NCBI GenBank assembly: GCA_900554685.1 | Contig: USIG01000044.1 | Coordinates: forward strand, 1 to 11,814 | Direction: 5' to 3' | DNA: 11,814 nucleotides | From: an uncultured Cryptobacterium sp. | GTDB taxonomy: Bacteria > Actinomycetota > Coriobacteriia > Coriobacteriales > Eggerthellaceae | Shown: in pieces, positions 1 through 8,346 of the stretch | Position numbering within the stretch: position 1 is the stretch's first letter | How the letters are laid out: each line of letters opens with the position of its first letter | Program-made: the position numbers and the translations under genes | Notes under the pieces: model-generated | Told to the model about the DNA's origin: nothing | The model's database searches: none | Seen by the model: only the letters and a program-made list of their open reading frames with translations

Positions 1-41
1 AGCATCTTGCTGCAAAGGAAAAGGAGCTTATGTCAATCTAG
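1..41 (+). CDS. frr: Ribosome recycling factor, C-terminal end only (partial)
   Basis: The frame starting at base 3 reads HLAAKEKELMSI and then TAG at 39–41. A lysine/glutamate-rich 'KEKE(L/I)M' ending followed by one or two hydrophobic residues is how many ribosome recycling factors end, and frr is a usual upstream neighbour of uppS. Only 12 codons are visible, so the call rests on this short tail plus gene order. The rest of the gene lies outside the window. Confidence 0.65.
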   Translation, partial: HLAAKEKELMSI

Positions 42-61
42 GTGTTGGAGGCATGATATAG

Positions 62-838
62 ATGCGAAAACCTCTTGATTACATATTTCCTGATCCGCCG
101 CAAGACGTAGATCCAGGAGCCCTCAATCAAAATACTATCCCTCGTCATGTTGCCGTCATTATGGACGGCAACGGTCGTTGGGCAAAAAAGCGCGCCCTTA
201 ATCGCCTTCGTGGTCACAAGGCTGGCATCGAAGCGGTACGTGAAACTATTCGCTGCGCCAATGACCTTGGTGTTGATTACTTGACGATCTATTCGTTTTC
301 AACCGAAAACTGGAAGCGCCCCGAAGATGAAGTAACGGGGCTCATGGAACTGTTTGCTAAAACGATGCTTGCAGAGGTCGATGGCCTTCATGAAGAGCAT
401 GTTCGTGTGCGCACCATTGGCGATCTTTCTCTTTTGCCAGATGAGACGCGTTTAGCTTTTGAGGAGGCTTGGGAAAAAACAAAGAATAACGACGGCATGA
501 CTTTGGTGGTTGCGGTTAATTATGGTTCGCGCCAAGAAATCCTTCGTGCGGTGAACAGCTGTGTGCAACGCGCGCTTGAGGCGGGAGCAACTTTTTCAGA
601 TTTGCCTAAACTTACCGAAGATATTTTTGAACAGAGCTTGTATACCGCCGATATTCCCGATCCCGATCTTCTTATTCGTACCTCAGGTGAAATGCGCGTT
701 TCTAATTTCTTGCTCTGGCAAATTGCGTATACAGAATTTGTTTGTACCGATGTATTGTGGCCTGATTTCAATCGCTACGATTTTTTGAAAGCGTTGCTTG
801 AGTATCAGTCGCGTGATCGTCGATTTGGAGCGCTCTAG
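62..838 (+). CDS. uppS: Isoprenyl transferase (undecaprenyl diphosphate synthase)
   Basis: This is a cis-prenyltransferase that adds isopentenyl diphosphate units to farnesyl diphosphate, giving the undecaprenyl carrier lipid used in cell-wall synthesis. It is a cytosolic, membrane-associated enzyme. At 258 residues it has the usual family length. The catalytic-loop motif MDGNGRWAKKR begins at residue 34, with the expected catalytic aspartate D35. SFSTENWKRP follows near residue 79. The C-terminal signature DPDLLIRTSGE…RVSNFLLWQ, which binds isopentenyl diphosphate, and the terminal RFG are intact. The ATG at 62 follows GGAGG at 47–51 with a 10-base gap. The gene lies 20 bases after the frr stop, and its own stop is one base before the cdsA start, so it is co-transcribed. 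Its MEP-pathway suppliers dxr and ispG lie downstream in the same operon. Confidence 0.96.
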   Translation: MRKPLDYIFPDPPQDVDPGALNQNTIPRHVAVIMDGNGRWAKKRALNRLRGHKAGIEAVRETIRCANDLGVDYLTIYSFSTENWKRPEDEVTGLMELFAKTMLAEVDGLHEEHVRVRTIGDLSLLPDETRLAFEEAWEKTKNNDGMTLVVAVNYGSRQEILRAVNSCVQRALEAGATFSDLPKLTEDIFEQSLYTADIPDPDLLIRTSGEMRVSNFLLWQIAYTEFVCTDVLWPDFNRYDFLKALLEYQSRDRRFGAL

Positions 839-839
839 C

Positions 840-1847
840 ATGACAAAGGTTCGAGTACGTAAGCCATTTTTACGTGATCAGGCACGTTCTACTTCTGCTG
901 CCTTGGATCAGGAACACTTAACAACCGAATCACAAACCATCACTCACTCAGATGAGCAGCAGTGGGAGCGCAAAACAACAAAAGCGCGCAAGGCGGTTGT
1001 AAAAAAGCTTCCTACTAAGGTGGCACATCCAAGTAATTTAGTAGTTCGTACCGCAACAGGTGCGGTCTATATTTTGCTTACGGTTGTTTGTGTTCTTGCT
1101 TCTGATATTACGACTGCACTGTACCTTTCGCTGCTCAGCGCTATTTGCGCAAACGAGTTTTATTACATGCTTCGTGCTGACGCAAAGCTTCCCAACGAGC
1201 TTTTGGGGGTTTGTGCTGCAGCTATTTTCCCCTTTGTCATGTGGCTTACCGGAATAATAGGCGTCTGTGTTGCCCTTGCCGTGTATGTGCTGGTGCTTCT
1301 GGTCTGGTATGTCTTTTGGCAGCCCGCACGAATTAGTGACGTGGCAATCAGTCTTTTTGGTGCTGTTTATACTGGCCTTATCATGTCTGCTGCCATTTTG
1401 CTTCGTGAATCGCTGCCTGACCCATGGGGAGCCGTGCTCGTTTTGGGCTTGTTTATAAGCGTATGGGGAAGTGATGCGTTTGCCTATCTTGTTGGTTCTT
1501 CGATAGGCAAACATAAGCTGGCTCCTCATATTTCTCCCAATAAAAGCTGGGAAGGTTTTATTGCTGGTCTGATTTTTGCCATGATTGTGTGGTGTTCGCT
1601 TTCCTTTATCCCGGGCGTTTCGATGTCAATTCCACTTGCGTTGGTGTTTGGTCTTATCAACGGGTTGGCAGGCGTTTTGGGCGATTTGGTAGAAAGCCGC
1701 ATCAAACGTAATTCTGGCTTTAAGGATTCAGGCACTATCATGCCGGGTCATGGTGGCTTGCTTGATCGCTGCGATTCGCAATTTCTTGTCACCTTATCCG
1801 GTGCAATTATGCTTGTTCTAGGAGGCTGTGTTCCTTATGTCTTCTAA
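840..1847 (+). CDS. cdsA: Phosphatidate cytidylyltransferase (CDP-diacylglycerol synthase)
   Basis: This integral membrane enzyme makes CDP-diacylglycerol from phosphatidic acid and CTP, the branch point for bacterial phospholipids. From the ATG at 840 it has 335 residues. The CdsA signature is at about residues 286–312: SRIKRNSGFKDSG followed by PGHGGLLDRCDS, with the conserved Lys, Asp and HGG…DR…D residues. Several hydrophobic segments start near residue 57. The first ~57 residues are a hydrophilic, charged extension rich in Ser, Thr, Lys and Arg, which is longer than in minimal CdsA proteins. The reading frame is open back to an ATG at 798, but the ATG at 840 has GGAG at 827–830 and sits one base after the uppS stop, so it is preferred. 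The end of the gene overlaps the dxr start. Confidence 0.94.
   Translation: MTKVRVRKPFLRDQARSTSAALDQEHLTTESQTITHSDEQQWERKTTKARKAVVKKLPTKVAHPSNLVVRTATGAVYILLTVVCVLASDITTALYLSLLSAICANEFYYMLRADAKLPNELLGVCAAAIFPFVMWLTGIIGVCVALAVYVLVLLVWYVFWQPARISDVAISLFGAVYTGLIMSAAILLRESLPDPWGAVLVLGLFISVWGSDAFAYLVGSSIGKHKLAPHISPNKSWEGFIAGLIFAMIVWCSLSFIPGVSMSIPLALVFGLINGLAGVLGDLVESRIKRNSGFKDSGTIMPGHGGLLDRCDSQFLVTLSGAIMLVLGGCVPYVF
1820..1825 (+). promoter_or_regulatory. Ribosome binding site deciding the dxr start
   Basis: AGGAGG lies inside the 3' end of cdsA. The gap to GTG 1828 is 2 bases, too short for normal initiation. The gap to ATG 1837 is 11 bases, long but workable. No comparable site precedes the further in-frame ATG at 1879. 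Confidence 0.6.
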
Positions 1848-3072
1848 AGAAAATCCTTGCGATTCTTGTTCCTCTCATATGGTTTCGACCAAACGCCGTG
1901 TGGTGGTGTTGGGGTCAACGGGTTCTATTGGTGTGCAAACTCTTGATGTGGTACGTCGTCATCCCGATAAACTTGAAGTGATTGGCCTTGCGGCAGGTAC
2001 ACGTGCCAAGGAGCTGCTTGCTCAAGCACGGGAATTCAATGTGGCTCATATTGCCCTCGGTGTCCGCAACCATGCCTCTGGGGATGTCCTTGAAGAGCTT
2101 TCCGAACAGGTTGAAAAAGCAAGTAGAACTTCAGCAAGTGGTGGATCGTTTTCGCAGGGCCCTGATGCGGTAGTGAATCTTTGCCGAATCCCTGAGGCTG
2201 ACATTGTGGTAAATGCTCTAGTGGGAGCAGCAGGCCTTCGTGCAAGTTATGAAACTTTGCAGGCAGGTAAGGTGCTTGCCCTTGCGAATAAAGAATCGCT
2301 CGTAGTCGGTGGCGACCTTATTATGCCGCTTGCCCAGAAACCGGGCGATTTGATGCCTATCGATTCCGAGCATGGTGCAATTTATCAGTGCCTGTTAGGG
2401 GAAAACCCCAAAGAAGTGGCTAAATTGTGGGTTACTGCTTCCGGTGGTCCTTTCCGCGGAAAAAAGCGTGCAGACCTAGCGCAGGTAACTCCCGCCCAGG
2501 CGCTTCATCATCCTACCTGGAATATGGGCGCAAAAATTACCATCGATTCGTCTACGTTGATGAATAAAGGTCTTGAGGTAATCGAGGCTCATCATCTCTT
2601 TGCAATGCCGTATGAAAAAATCGAAGTGGTGGTGCAACCTCAAAGCGCTATTCATTCGATGGTGGAATTTACTGACGGCAGCGTGAAAGCCCATTTGGGT
2701 ACGACTGATATGCGCATCCCGATTCAGTTTGCCCTAAGCTACCCTGAGCGTTGGTCTGCTCCGGTAGAGCCTTTAGATTTTCGTACGCTCGGAACGCTTG
2801 AATTTGAAGCGCCGGATACTGAAACATTTCGCTGCTTAGCCCTTGCTCGTATTGCGGGCTCTACGGGAGGAACGCTTCCTTGCGCTATGAATGCGGCAAA
2901 CGAAGTTGCCGTTGCGGCATTTTTGGAGGAACGCTGTTCTTATTTAGGTATTGCTGATGTTGTGGAAGCGACCATGAATGCCTGCACGGTAGAATCAGTT
3001 GAAAGCATTGATCAGTTATTGGAGGTTGACGCTTGGGCACGCTCGTATGCGCGCTCAGTGTTGCATAAGTGA
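1837..3072 (+). CDS. dxr: 1-deoxy-D-xylulose 5-phosphate reductoisomerase
   Basis: Dxr is the first committed enzyme of the MEP isoprenoid pathway. It converts DXP to 2-C-methyl-D-erythritol 4-phosphate with NADPH and a divalent metal. With the ATG at 1837 the protein has 411 residues. The Rossmann motif GSTGSIG is at 26–32. ALANKESLV, the metal-site motif DSEHGAI, ASGGPFRG, HPTWNMGAKITIDSSTLMNKG with the following E…E residues, and NAANEVAVAAFL all fit an active enzyme. The first ~19 residues are a short extension with C8 and C11. The frame also allows GTG at 1828, but AGGAGG at 1820–1825 lies 2 bases from that GTG and 11 from the ATG, so the ATG is favoured. The start overlaps the end of cdsA by 11 bases, which suggests translational coupling. 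Confidence 0.97.
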   Translation: MSSKENPCDSCSSHMVSTKRRVVVLGSTGSIGVQTLDVVRRHPDKLEVIGLAAGTRAKELLAQAREFNVAHIALGVRNHASGDVLEELSEQVEKASRTSASGGSFSQGPDAVVNLCRIPEADIVVNALVGAAGLRASYETLQAGKVLALANKESLVVGGDLIMPLAQKPGDLMPIDSEHGAIYQCLLGENPKEVAKLWVTASGGPFRGKKRADLAQVTPAQALHHPTWNMGAKITIDSSTLMNKGLEVIEAHHLFAMPYEKIEVVVQPQSAIHSMVEFTDGSVKAHLGTTDMRIPIQFALSYPERWSAPVEPLDFRTLGTLEFEAPDTETFRCLALARIAGSTGGTLPCAMNAANEVAVAAFLEERCSYLGIADVVEATMNACTVESVESIDQLLEVDAWARSYARSVLHK

Positions 3073-3077
3073 TTTGT

Positions 3078-4136
3078 ATGGATATTCTTATCATGATCAT
3101 AGCGGCAACCATCGTGTTGGGCTTTTTGGTGTTCATTCACGAAGGAGGCCACTTTCTTGCAGCGCGACTTTTTGGTGTTCGCGTTACCGAGTTCATGATT
3201 GGATTTCCTGGTCCTTCGATTGGTTTTACTAAAGGCGATACTCGATTTGGGATTACCTGCGTACCTCTAGGCGGATATGCCAATGTGTGCGGTATGTCTC
3301 CTGCTAGTGGAAGCCCTCATCTTAAGCGTGTGTTGGGGTATGTCTACCGCAAAGGTGAAGTGTATAGCGAAGATGTTGCCCACGATTTGTGCTTGTCAGA
3401 CGATGAGGCCTATGAGCTTTTAGAGGAACTGTCCGACTGGGGTTCAATTAAGCGTCCTAAGCGCAAAGACAAATACAACGTCTACAGAACACCAGCGAAG
3501 GGCACCTTTAAAGAAGGACAGCCGCGTCCGATTGCTGATCTTCGGTCGTTTTTCGAAAAAGAACAATCATGCCAGTATGCAAGTCTTCCGTTCTGGAAGC
3601 GCTGCGTTATTTTACTGGCGGGTCCTTTGATGAACCTTCTTTGGGTTTTCTTTGCCTTTATTGTGGTCTATTCCCTTATGGGGCTCGATTTGCAAAACAC
3701 CACAACCGGTGAAGTGTTTCACTATAACTGGGCTCCCTGGGATGCAATTTCTATGGGAATAAATTATCTGGGCATGGTTTTAGCGGCTATTGCGTCGTTG
3801 TTCAATCCTGCAACGGCGGCTCAAACTCTCTCTCAATCAACTTCTATTGTGGGAATTGCGGTTCTTTCCAAGGATGCCTTTGAGGCGGGATTTCAGGATT
3901 TCCTTTTCTTTTCCGCGGTAATATCTGCTTCTCTTGGTTTTATGAATATGCTTCCTATTCCTCCTCTTGATGGGGGACGCTTTGTTGTTGAGGTGTTCCA
4001 GAAAATATCGCGCAAAGTCGTATCGGTGCGTGCTTTGGGCTATATGTCAATGGCAGGTTTAGCTCTGTTTATGGGGCTTTTTGTTGTTATGCTTAATCAA
4101 GACGTACAACGCTTTGTGTTAGGGAATTGGGGCTAG
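3078..4136 (+). CDS. rseP: M50 site-2 (intramembrane) metalloprotease, RseP-like, with winged-helix-like insert
   Basis: This is a membrane zinc protease of the regulated intramembrane proteolysis type. The zinc motif HEGGH is at residues 21–25 in the first membrane segment, and the second metal motif PIPPLDGGRF has its Asp at 298. The conserved block FWKRCVILLAGPLMN is near 172–186. Two architectural points differ from RseP/RasP. First, residues ~81–140, in the loop between the first and second membrane segments (cytosolic in RseP), look like a winged helix: a helix with YSEDVAHDLCLSDDEAYELLEEL, then a basic turn KRPKRKDKYNVYR. Second, only ~25 residues separate membrane segment 2 from the next hydrophobic region, so the extracytoplasmic PDZ domain is missing. 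The ATG at 3078 was chosen; GTG at 3069, overlapping the dxr stop as GTGA, is equally possible. Neither has a clear Shine-Dalgarno site, so coupling to dxr is likely. The substrate is unknown. Confidence 0.88.
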   Translation: MDILIMIIAATIVLGFLVFIHEGGHFLAARLFGVRVTEFMIGFPGPSIGFTKGDTRFGITCVPLGGYANVCGMSPASGSPHLKRVLGYVYRKGEVYSEDVAHDLCLSDDEAYELLEELSDWGSIKRPKRKDKYNVYRTPAKGTFKEGQPRPIADLRSFFEKEQSCQYASLPFWKRCVILLAGPLMNLLWVFFAFIVVYSLMGLDLQNTTTGEVFHYNWAPWDAISMGINYLGMVLAAIASLFNPATAAQTLSQSTSIVGIAVLSKDAFEAGFQDFLFFSAVISASLGFMNMLPIPPLDGGRFVVEVFQKISRKVVSVRALGYMSMAGLALFMGLFVVMLNQDVQRFVLGNWG

Positions 4137-4139
4137 CTT

Positions 4140-5234
4140 ATGCCAGATTCAAAAGGCACCATACAAAACACCATACAAGAAAAACCTTGTCTGAGCACTC
4201 GCCAGGTGCACGTAGGCGGTGTTGCCCTTGGTGGTGGCGCACCTTGCGTGGTTCAATCCATGCTTAATCTTTCACTTGATGATGTCCAGGGTAACCTTGA
4301 GCAGATTGAACGTTTGGCCGAGGCAGGCTGTGAATTAGTTCGCATTGCAATTCCGCACAAACGCGATTTAGATAACTTTGAAAAAATTTGTGCCAAGTCG
4401 GCTTTGCCAGTGATTGCCGATATTCATTTCAGTGCTGAAATTGCCATTGAAGCGGCAAAACGAGGTGCGGCAAAGTTGCGCATCAACCCAGGCAATATCG
4501 GTGGACTTGAGGCGTGCATTCCCGTTTTGGAAGCAGCACGCCAGGCACAGATTCCTATTCGTATTGGGGTCAATGCAGGCTCGCTTGATGAAGATCTTGC
4601 GGCACGAGACGATTTAACCCTTCCCGAAAAGCTTGCCGAATCGGCTCGAGGCTACGTAGAATTTTGCGAGAGTCAAGGGTTCTACGATTTGGTTGTTTCT
4701 GCTAAGGCACACGATGTTTCTACTACGGTTGCAGCGTATCGCTTACTTTCAAAAACCTTGCCTCATGTTCCTTTGCATATTGGGGTTACAGAAGCGGGTA
4801 CTCTTTTTCAAGGTCTTGTAAAATCATCGTGCGGATTAGGTATTTTGCTTGAGCAGGGCATAGGGGATACCATGCGTATCTCACTAACCGACGATCCTGT
4901 CGAAGAAGTTCGAGCTTGTTGGACGTTGCTTTCTGCTCTTGGGTTGCGGCGTCGTGATCCAGAATTGGTAAGTTGTCCTACGTGCGGTCGTTGTCAGGTA
5001 GACTTAATTGCGATTGCAAAAGAAGTTGAACAAAGACTTAAAACAGTTCATCGTCCCTTACAGGTGGCGGTAATGGGCTGTGTGGTAAATGGGCCAGGTG
5101 AAGCAGCGGATGCCGATATTGGTGTTGCTTGTGGAAAAGGCTCGGGAGTAATTTTTGCGCGCGGAAAAACCTTGCGAAAGGTCGAAGAGGCGGCTATCGT
5201 TGATGTGCTTATGGAAGAGATAGGAAGACTATGA
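4140..5234 (+). CDS. ispG: 4-hydroxy-3-methylbut-2-en-1-yl diphosphate synthase
   Basis: IspG (GcpE) is the [4Fe-4S] enzyme that reductively opens MEcPP to HMBPP in the next-to-last step of the MEP pathway. The protein has 364 residues, close to the E. coli form. The cluster ligands are visible as C279 and C282 in SCPTCGRC, C314 in GCVVNGPGE, and the fourth ligand E321. Their spacing (3, 32 and 7 residues) equals that of E. coli IspG. The N-terminal TIM-barrel part shows VQSMLN, ADIHF, KLRINPGNIG and RIGVNAGSL. The ATG at 4140 lies 3 bases after the protease stop and has no strong ribosome binding site. The stop overlaps the proS start as ATGA. A third cysteine at 285 sits next to the cluster motif. 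Confidence 0.96.
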   Translation: MPDSKGTIQNTIQEKPCLSTRQVHVGGVALGGGAPCVVQSMLNLSLDDVQGNLEQIERLAEAGCELVRIAIPHKRDLDNFEKICAKSALPVIADIHFSAEIAIEAAKRGAAKLRINPGNIGGLEACIPVLEAARQAQIPIRIGVNAGSLDEDLAARDDLTLPEKLAESARGYVEFCESQGFYDLVVSAKAHDVSTTVAAYRLLSKTLPHVPLHIGVTEAGTLFQGLVKSSCGLGILLEQGIGDTMRISLTDDPVEEVRACWTLLSALGLRRRDPELVSCPTCGRCQVDLIAIAKEVEQRLKTVHRPLQVAVMGCVVNGPGEAADADIGVACGKGSGVIFARGKTLRKVEEAAIVDVLMEEIGRL

Positions 5235-6948
5235 CTGAAATTATGCGTTTGAGTGAGCAATATGCTCCTACGTTGAAGGAAGATCCTACCGATGCTGAAA
5301 TAGCAAGTCATCGCTTGCTGGTTCGCGCAGGCATGATCAGAAAAGTTACTTCAGGGGTATATACCTATTTGCCACTTGGAATGAAGGTTTTGGCAAAGAT
5401 CGAGCGAATCGTTCGCGAGGAAATGGATGCAACAGGCGCACGTGAGATGCTGATGCCTGCGTTGCAGCCTGGTGAATTGTGGCACGAAAGCGGCCGTTGG
5501 AACGACTATGGTCCTGAATTGATGCGTCTTCACGATCGTCACGATCGTGAGTTCTGCCTTGGTCCTACTCATGAAGAACTGATTACGGCAATTGTTCGCA
5601 GCGAATTGCGCTCATACCGTCAGCTTCCTTTGACCCTTTATCAAATTCAGTCAAAGTTCCGTGATGAAATTCGTCCTCGTTTTGGCTTGCTGCGCAGTCG
5701 TGAATTCATTATGAAAGACGCATACAGCTTCCATGCAAGTCAGGAATCTTTGCAGGAGACCTATGACGAAATGTATAAGGCCTATGGCAGGATCTGCGAG
5801 CGCTTGGGTCTTGACTATCGTCCCGTAGAAGCTGATTCTGGCCAGATTGGCGGTAGCGTTACCTGCGAGTTTATGGCTTTGGCTGATGCTGGTGAAGCGG
5901 AGTTGGTCTATTGCCCCGATTGCGATTTTGCTGCCAACACTGAAGCGGGTGCTTGTATTGCTCATCCAAGCGAATACAAGGTTGATGCGTGTGAGAAGAT
6001 TGCCACACCAGGTGTTACCACTATTGCAGCTCTTGCTGAGTTCTTGCACATCGATGAAAGCGCTACCGTTAAAGCCATGGTAGGCAAAGATGCTGATGGC
6101 AAGGTAGTGGCGCTGTTTATTCCCGGTGATCACGAACTGAATGAAATCAAAGCACAGCGTGCAGTTGAGGGCTTTGAATTGCTCAGTGATGAAGAAATCA
6201 AGGCCGCACAGCTTCCCAAGGGCTCAATTGGTCCTAAGAACCTGCCTGCTGGTATTAAGGTTATCGCCGATTCGAGCTTAAAGGCTATCGAACGCTGGGT
6301 CGTTGGCGCAAACGAGGATGGATACCACTTTGTAGGAGCACAGCAGGGTGTTGATTTTATGGTTGATGCTTGGGCTGATCTGTCGGTGGTTGCTCCTGGC
6401 CTCATTGCGGTGCTACCTTGCAGGGTGCTCGTGGCATTGAGGTGTCTCAGGTATTCCAGCTTGGCGACAAGTATTCGCGCGCAATGGGTGCGGTATATTC
6501 CGCAGAAGATGGCACCGATCAACCATTCTTGATGGGATGCTATGGCGTAGGCGTTTCTCGCTCCCTTGCTGCGATTGTAGAACAGCACAATGACGAGCAT
6601 GGCATTATTTGGCCTCTTTCGGTTGCGCCTGCTCATGTATGCGTTATTCCTCTTACGGTAGGGGATGATACGGTTTATCCTGTTGCAGAAAAAATTGCGG
6701 AAAGTCTTGCTGCTGAAGGACTTGAAGTTGCCTTGGATGATCGCAACGAACGTCCAGGTGTTAAATTCGCTGATGCTGACCTTATTGGCTGGCCTGTTCA
6801 GATTGTGGTAGGCAAGCGTGGCGTTGCTGAGGGCAAGGTTGAGATCAAGCGTCGTGAAACGGGCGAGAAGAATGACGTTTCGATTACGGCGGTTGCTGAG
6901 GCTCTTTCGTTTTTGCATCGTTTCAAGAAGCACGTATCGTTTTTGTAA
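5231..6948 (+). pseudogene. proS: Prolyl-tRNA synthetase, frameshifted by an apparent 10-base deletion
   Basis: This class II synthetase of the bacterial type charges tRNA-Pro. The first frame runs from the ATG at 5231 to codon 390 (6398–6400). It contains the catalytic core (YLPLGMKV, GPTHEE, FRDEIRPRFGLLRSREF, MKDAYSFH) and the YbaK-like editing insertion with CPDCDFAAN, TVKAM and GDHELN. The frame then shifts. Correct sequence resumes at 6400 in another frame with PHCGATLQGARGIEVSQVF, then motif 3 (GCYGVGVSRSL) and the anticodon-binding domain to the TAA at 6946–6948. Related enzymes carry GDPCPxCG at the junction. Here GD, P and C codons are missing, which equals 10 lost bases. Restoring them gives 575 residues, the normal length. 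As read, the first frame ends at 6532 with 43 wrong residues. proS is normally essential, so a sequence error or a second copy elsewhere should be considered. Confidence 0.9.
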
Positions 6949-6954
6949 ATGATA

Positions 6955-6991
6955 GGTGTAGCACTTTGACAGATGATCTCAGTGCTGCACC
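6955..6991 (+). other. Inverted repeat in the proS–U32 spacer
   Basis: GGTGTAGCACT (6955–6965) and AGTGCTGCACC (6981–6991) can form an 11-bp stem with one T·G wobble and a 15-base loop. No run of T follows, so it is not a clear intrinsic terminator. It begins 7 bases after the proS stop and could still mark or protect the operon's 3' end. Confidence 0.5.
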
Positions 6992-7047
6992 TTAGTAAAT
7001 GATCTAGTACATGATCCGAGTAAAAGACATGAGTGGAGTAGCTGACA

Positions 7048-8346
7048 GTGCATAAAGAATCATCATCGGATACTCAGTTACGACCAATGGAATTGCTTGC
7101 TCCTGCCGGAGGGTGGGAGCAACTATTCTATGCGCTGCATTTTGGAGCGGATGCGGTGTATTTGGCTTGCGATAAATTTGGCCTGCGCTCTCGTGCAGGC
7201 AATTTTTCTCTTGAAGAACTTCCCCGGGCAGTTAAGCTTGCTCATGATGCAGGAGCGCGGGTGTATGTGACCTGTAATGCTTTTGCTCACGATTCTGATC
7301 TTGAAGAGCTTCCTCGCTATGTTGAGGCGATACGTGATGCTCAGGCAGATTCGGTAATTGTCAGTGATTTGGGCGTGATGGCGGTCGTTCAGCAGGTAGC
7401 TCCCGAACTTACCATTCATGTTTCTACGCAAGCTTCTGTCTCGAACGCTTCTGCGGCACTGATGTGGTATCGACTTGGTGCTCGCCGTATAGTTTGCGCG
7501 CGTGAGATGTCGTGCGAAGAAATTGCTCAAATGCGCCAAGCAATTCCTGACGATCTAGAGATTGAGGTCTTTGTTCATGGCGCTATGTGTATGGCTGTTT
7601 CGGGACGTTGCTTGATCAGCGATTTTATGACTGGTCGTGCGGCGAATAAGGGTGAGTGCGTGCAGCCTTGCCGCTGGGAATATCGTCTCAAGGAACCGAG
7701 CAGGCCTGACCAGGAATTCGGTATTGAAGAAGATGAGATTGGTACCTATCTTCTTAACTCCAAAGATCTCAACATGCTTGCTCACCTAGAAGACCTTCGT
7801 CGGGCAGGTGTGGACTCTATCAAGATCGAGGGTCGCGTAAAAAAGGCCTTTTATGTCGCGACGGTCGTTAATGCGTATCGTCATGTGCTTGATGGGCAAG
7901 ATCCAGCGCTTTGGGAACGTGAGCTCGACACTATTTCTCATCGTCCCTATTCAACGGGCTTTTTCTTTGGAGATGCCCAACAATCAACCGATGCCGATAT
8001 GTATCAGCAGCTCTACGATTGGGTAGGAGAAGTTGTGCGCGTACTCCCAAACGAAGACGGCACGTGGCGTGTTTGGGCAAAATGTCGCAATCGGTTTTAT
8101 CAGGGAGATGAGCTGGAAGTTCTCAGTCCTCATGAGCCCATTCGCGTTCTTGAAGTCGCTGATCTTTTTGAGGTGTTTGGCTATGATCTTGAGAATCAGG
8201 GCTTTGAAGAGTTGGACTCCTATGCAGAGGTTCCTACTGACACTGCGCGCAAGGCGATGGGGTTATATGTCTTTACGAGTTCAATTGCACTAAAACCGCG
8301 CGATATTCTTCGCGTAAAACGAAAAGATCCTAACTGTAAGAATTAA
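7048..8346 (+). CDS. U32-family protein, probable tRNA hydroxylation factor (TrhP/YegQ type)
   Basis: The protein has 432 residues and shows the U32 signature EVFVHGAMCMAVSGRCLIS at 173–191. C181, C188, C204 and C208 (the last two in GECVQPCRW) are the cysteines expected to hold an iron–sulfur cluster. The N-terminal MELLAPAGGWEQL and a barrel-like pattern (ADAVYLA, VYVTCNAF, IHVSTQAS, SIKIEGR) also fit. The family was named as peptidase. Members of this length are better known as TrhP, which helps make 5-hydroxyuridine at tRNA position 34 using prephenate; applying that role here is an inference. The residues after ~320 form a small beta-rich C-terminal domain, as in YegQ. GTG at 7048 was chosen because GGAG at 7035–7038 precedes it by 9 bases; the next in-frame ATG is at 7087 with no such site. 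It stands 99 bases after proS. Confidence 0.88.
   Translation: MHKESSSDTQLRPMELLAPAGGWEQLFYALHFGADAVYLACDKFGLRSRAGNFSLEELPRAVKLAHDAGARVYVTCNAFAHDSDLEELPRYVEAIRDAQADSVIVSDLGVMAVVQQVAPELTIHVSTQASVSNASAALMWYRLGARRIVCAREMSCEEIAQMRQAIPDDLEIEVFVHGAMCMAVSGRCLISDFMTGRAANKGECVQPCRWEYRLKEPSRPDQEFGIEEDEIGTYLLNSKDLNMLAHLEDLRRAGVDSIKIEGRVKKAFYVATVVNAYRHVLDGQDPALWERELDTISHRPYSTGFFFGDAQQSTDADMYQQLYDWVGEVVRVLPNEDGTWRVWAKCRNRFYQGDELEVLSPHEPIRVLEVADLFEVFGYDLENQGFEELDSYAEVPTDTARKAMGLYVFTSSIALKPRDILRVKRKDPNCKN

Noticed and set aside
6392..6420. Programmed ribosomal frameshift as the explanation for the proS break
   Set aside because: No slippery heptamer is present (the local sequence is CTGGCCTCA), and the conserved DPC residues are also missing, so slippage alone would not restore the normal protein.
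6130..6933. Long open frame of 267 codons on the minus strand
   Set aside because: It lies wholly opposite proS, whose two frames are clearly coding. The predicted protein is low-complexity with no recognisable domain, as expected for an antisense shadow.
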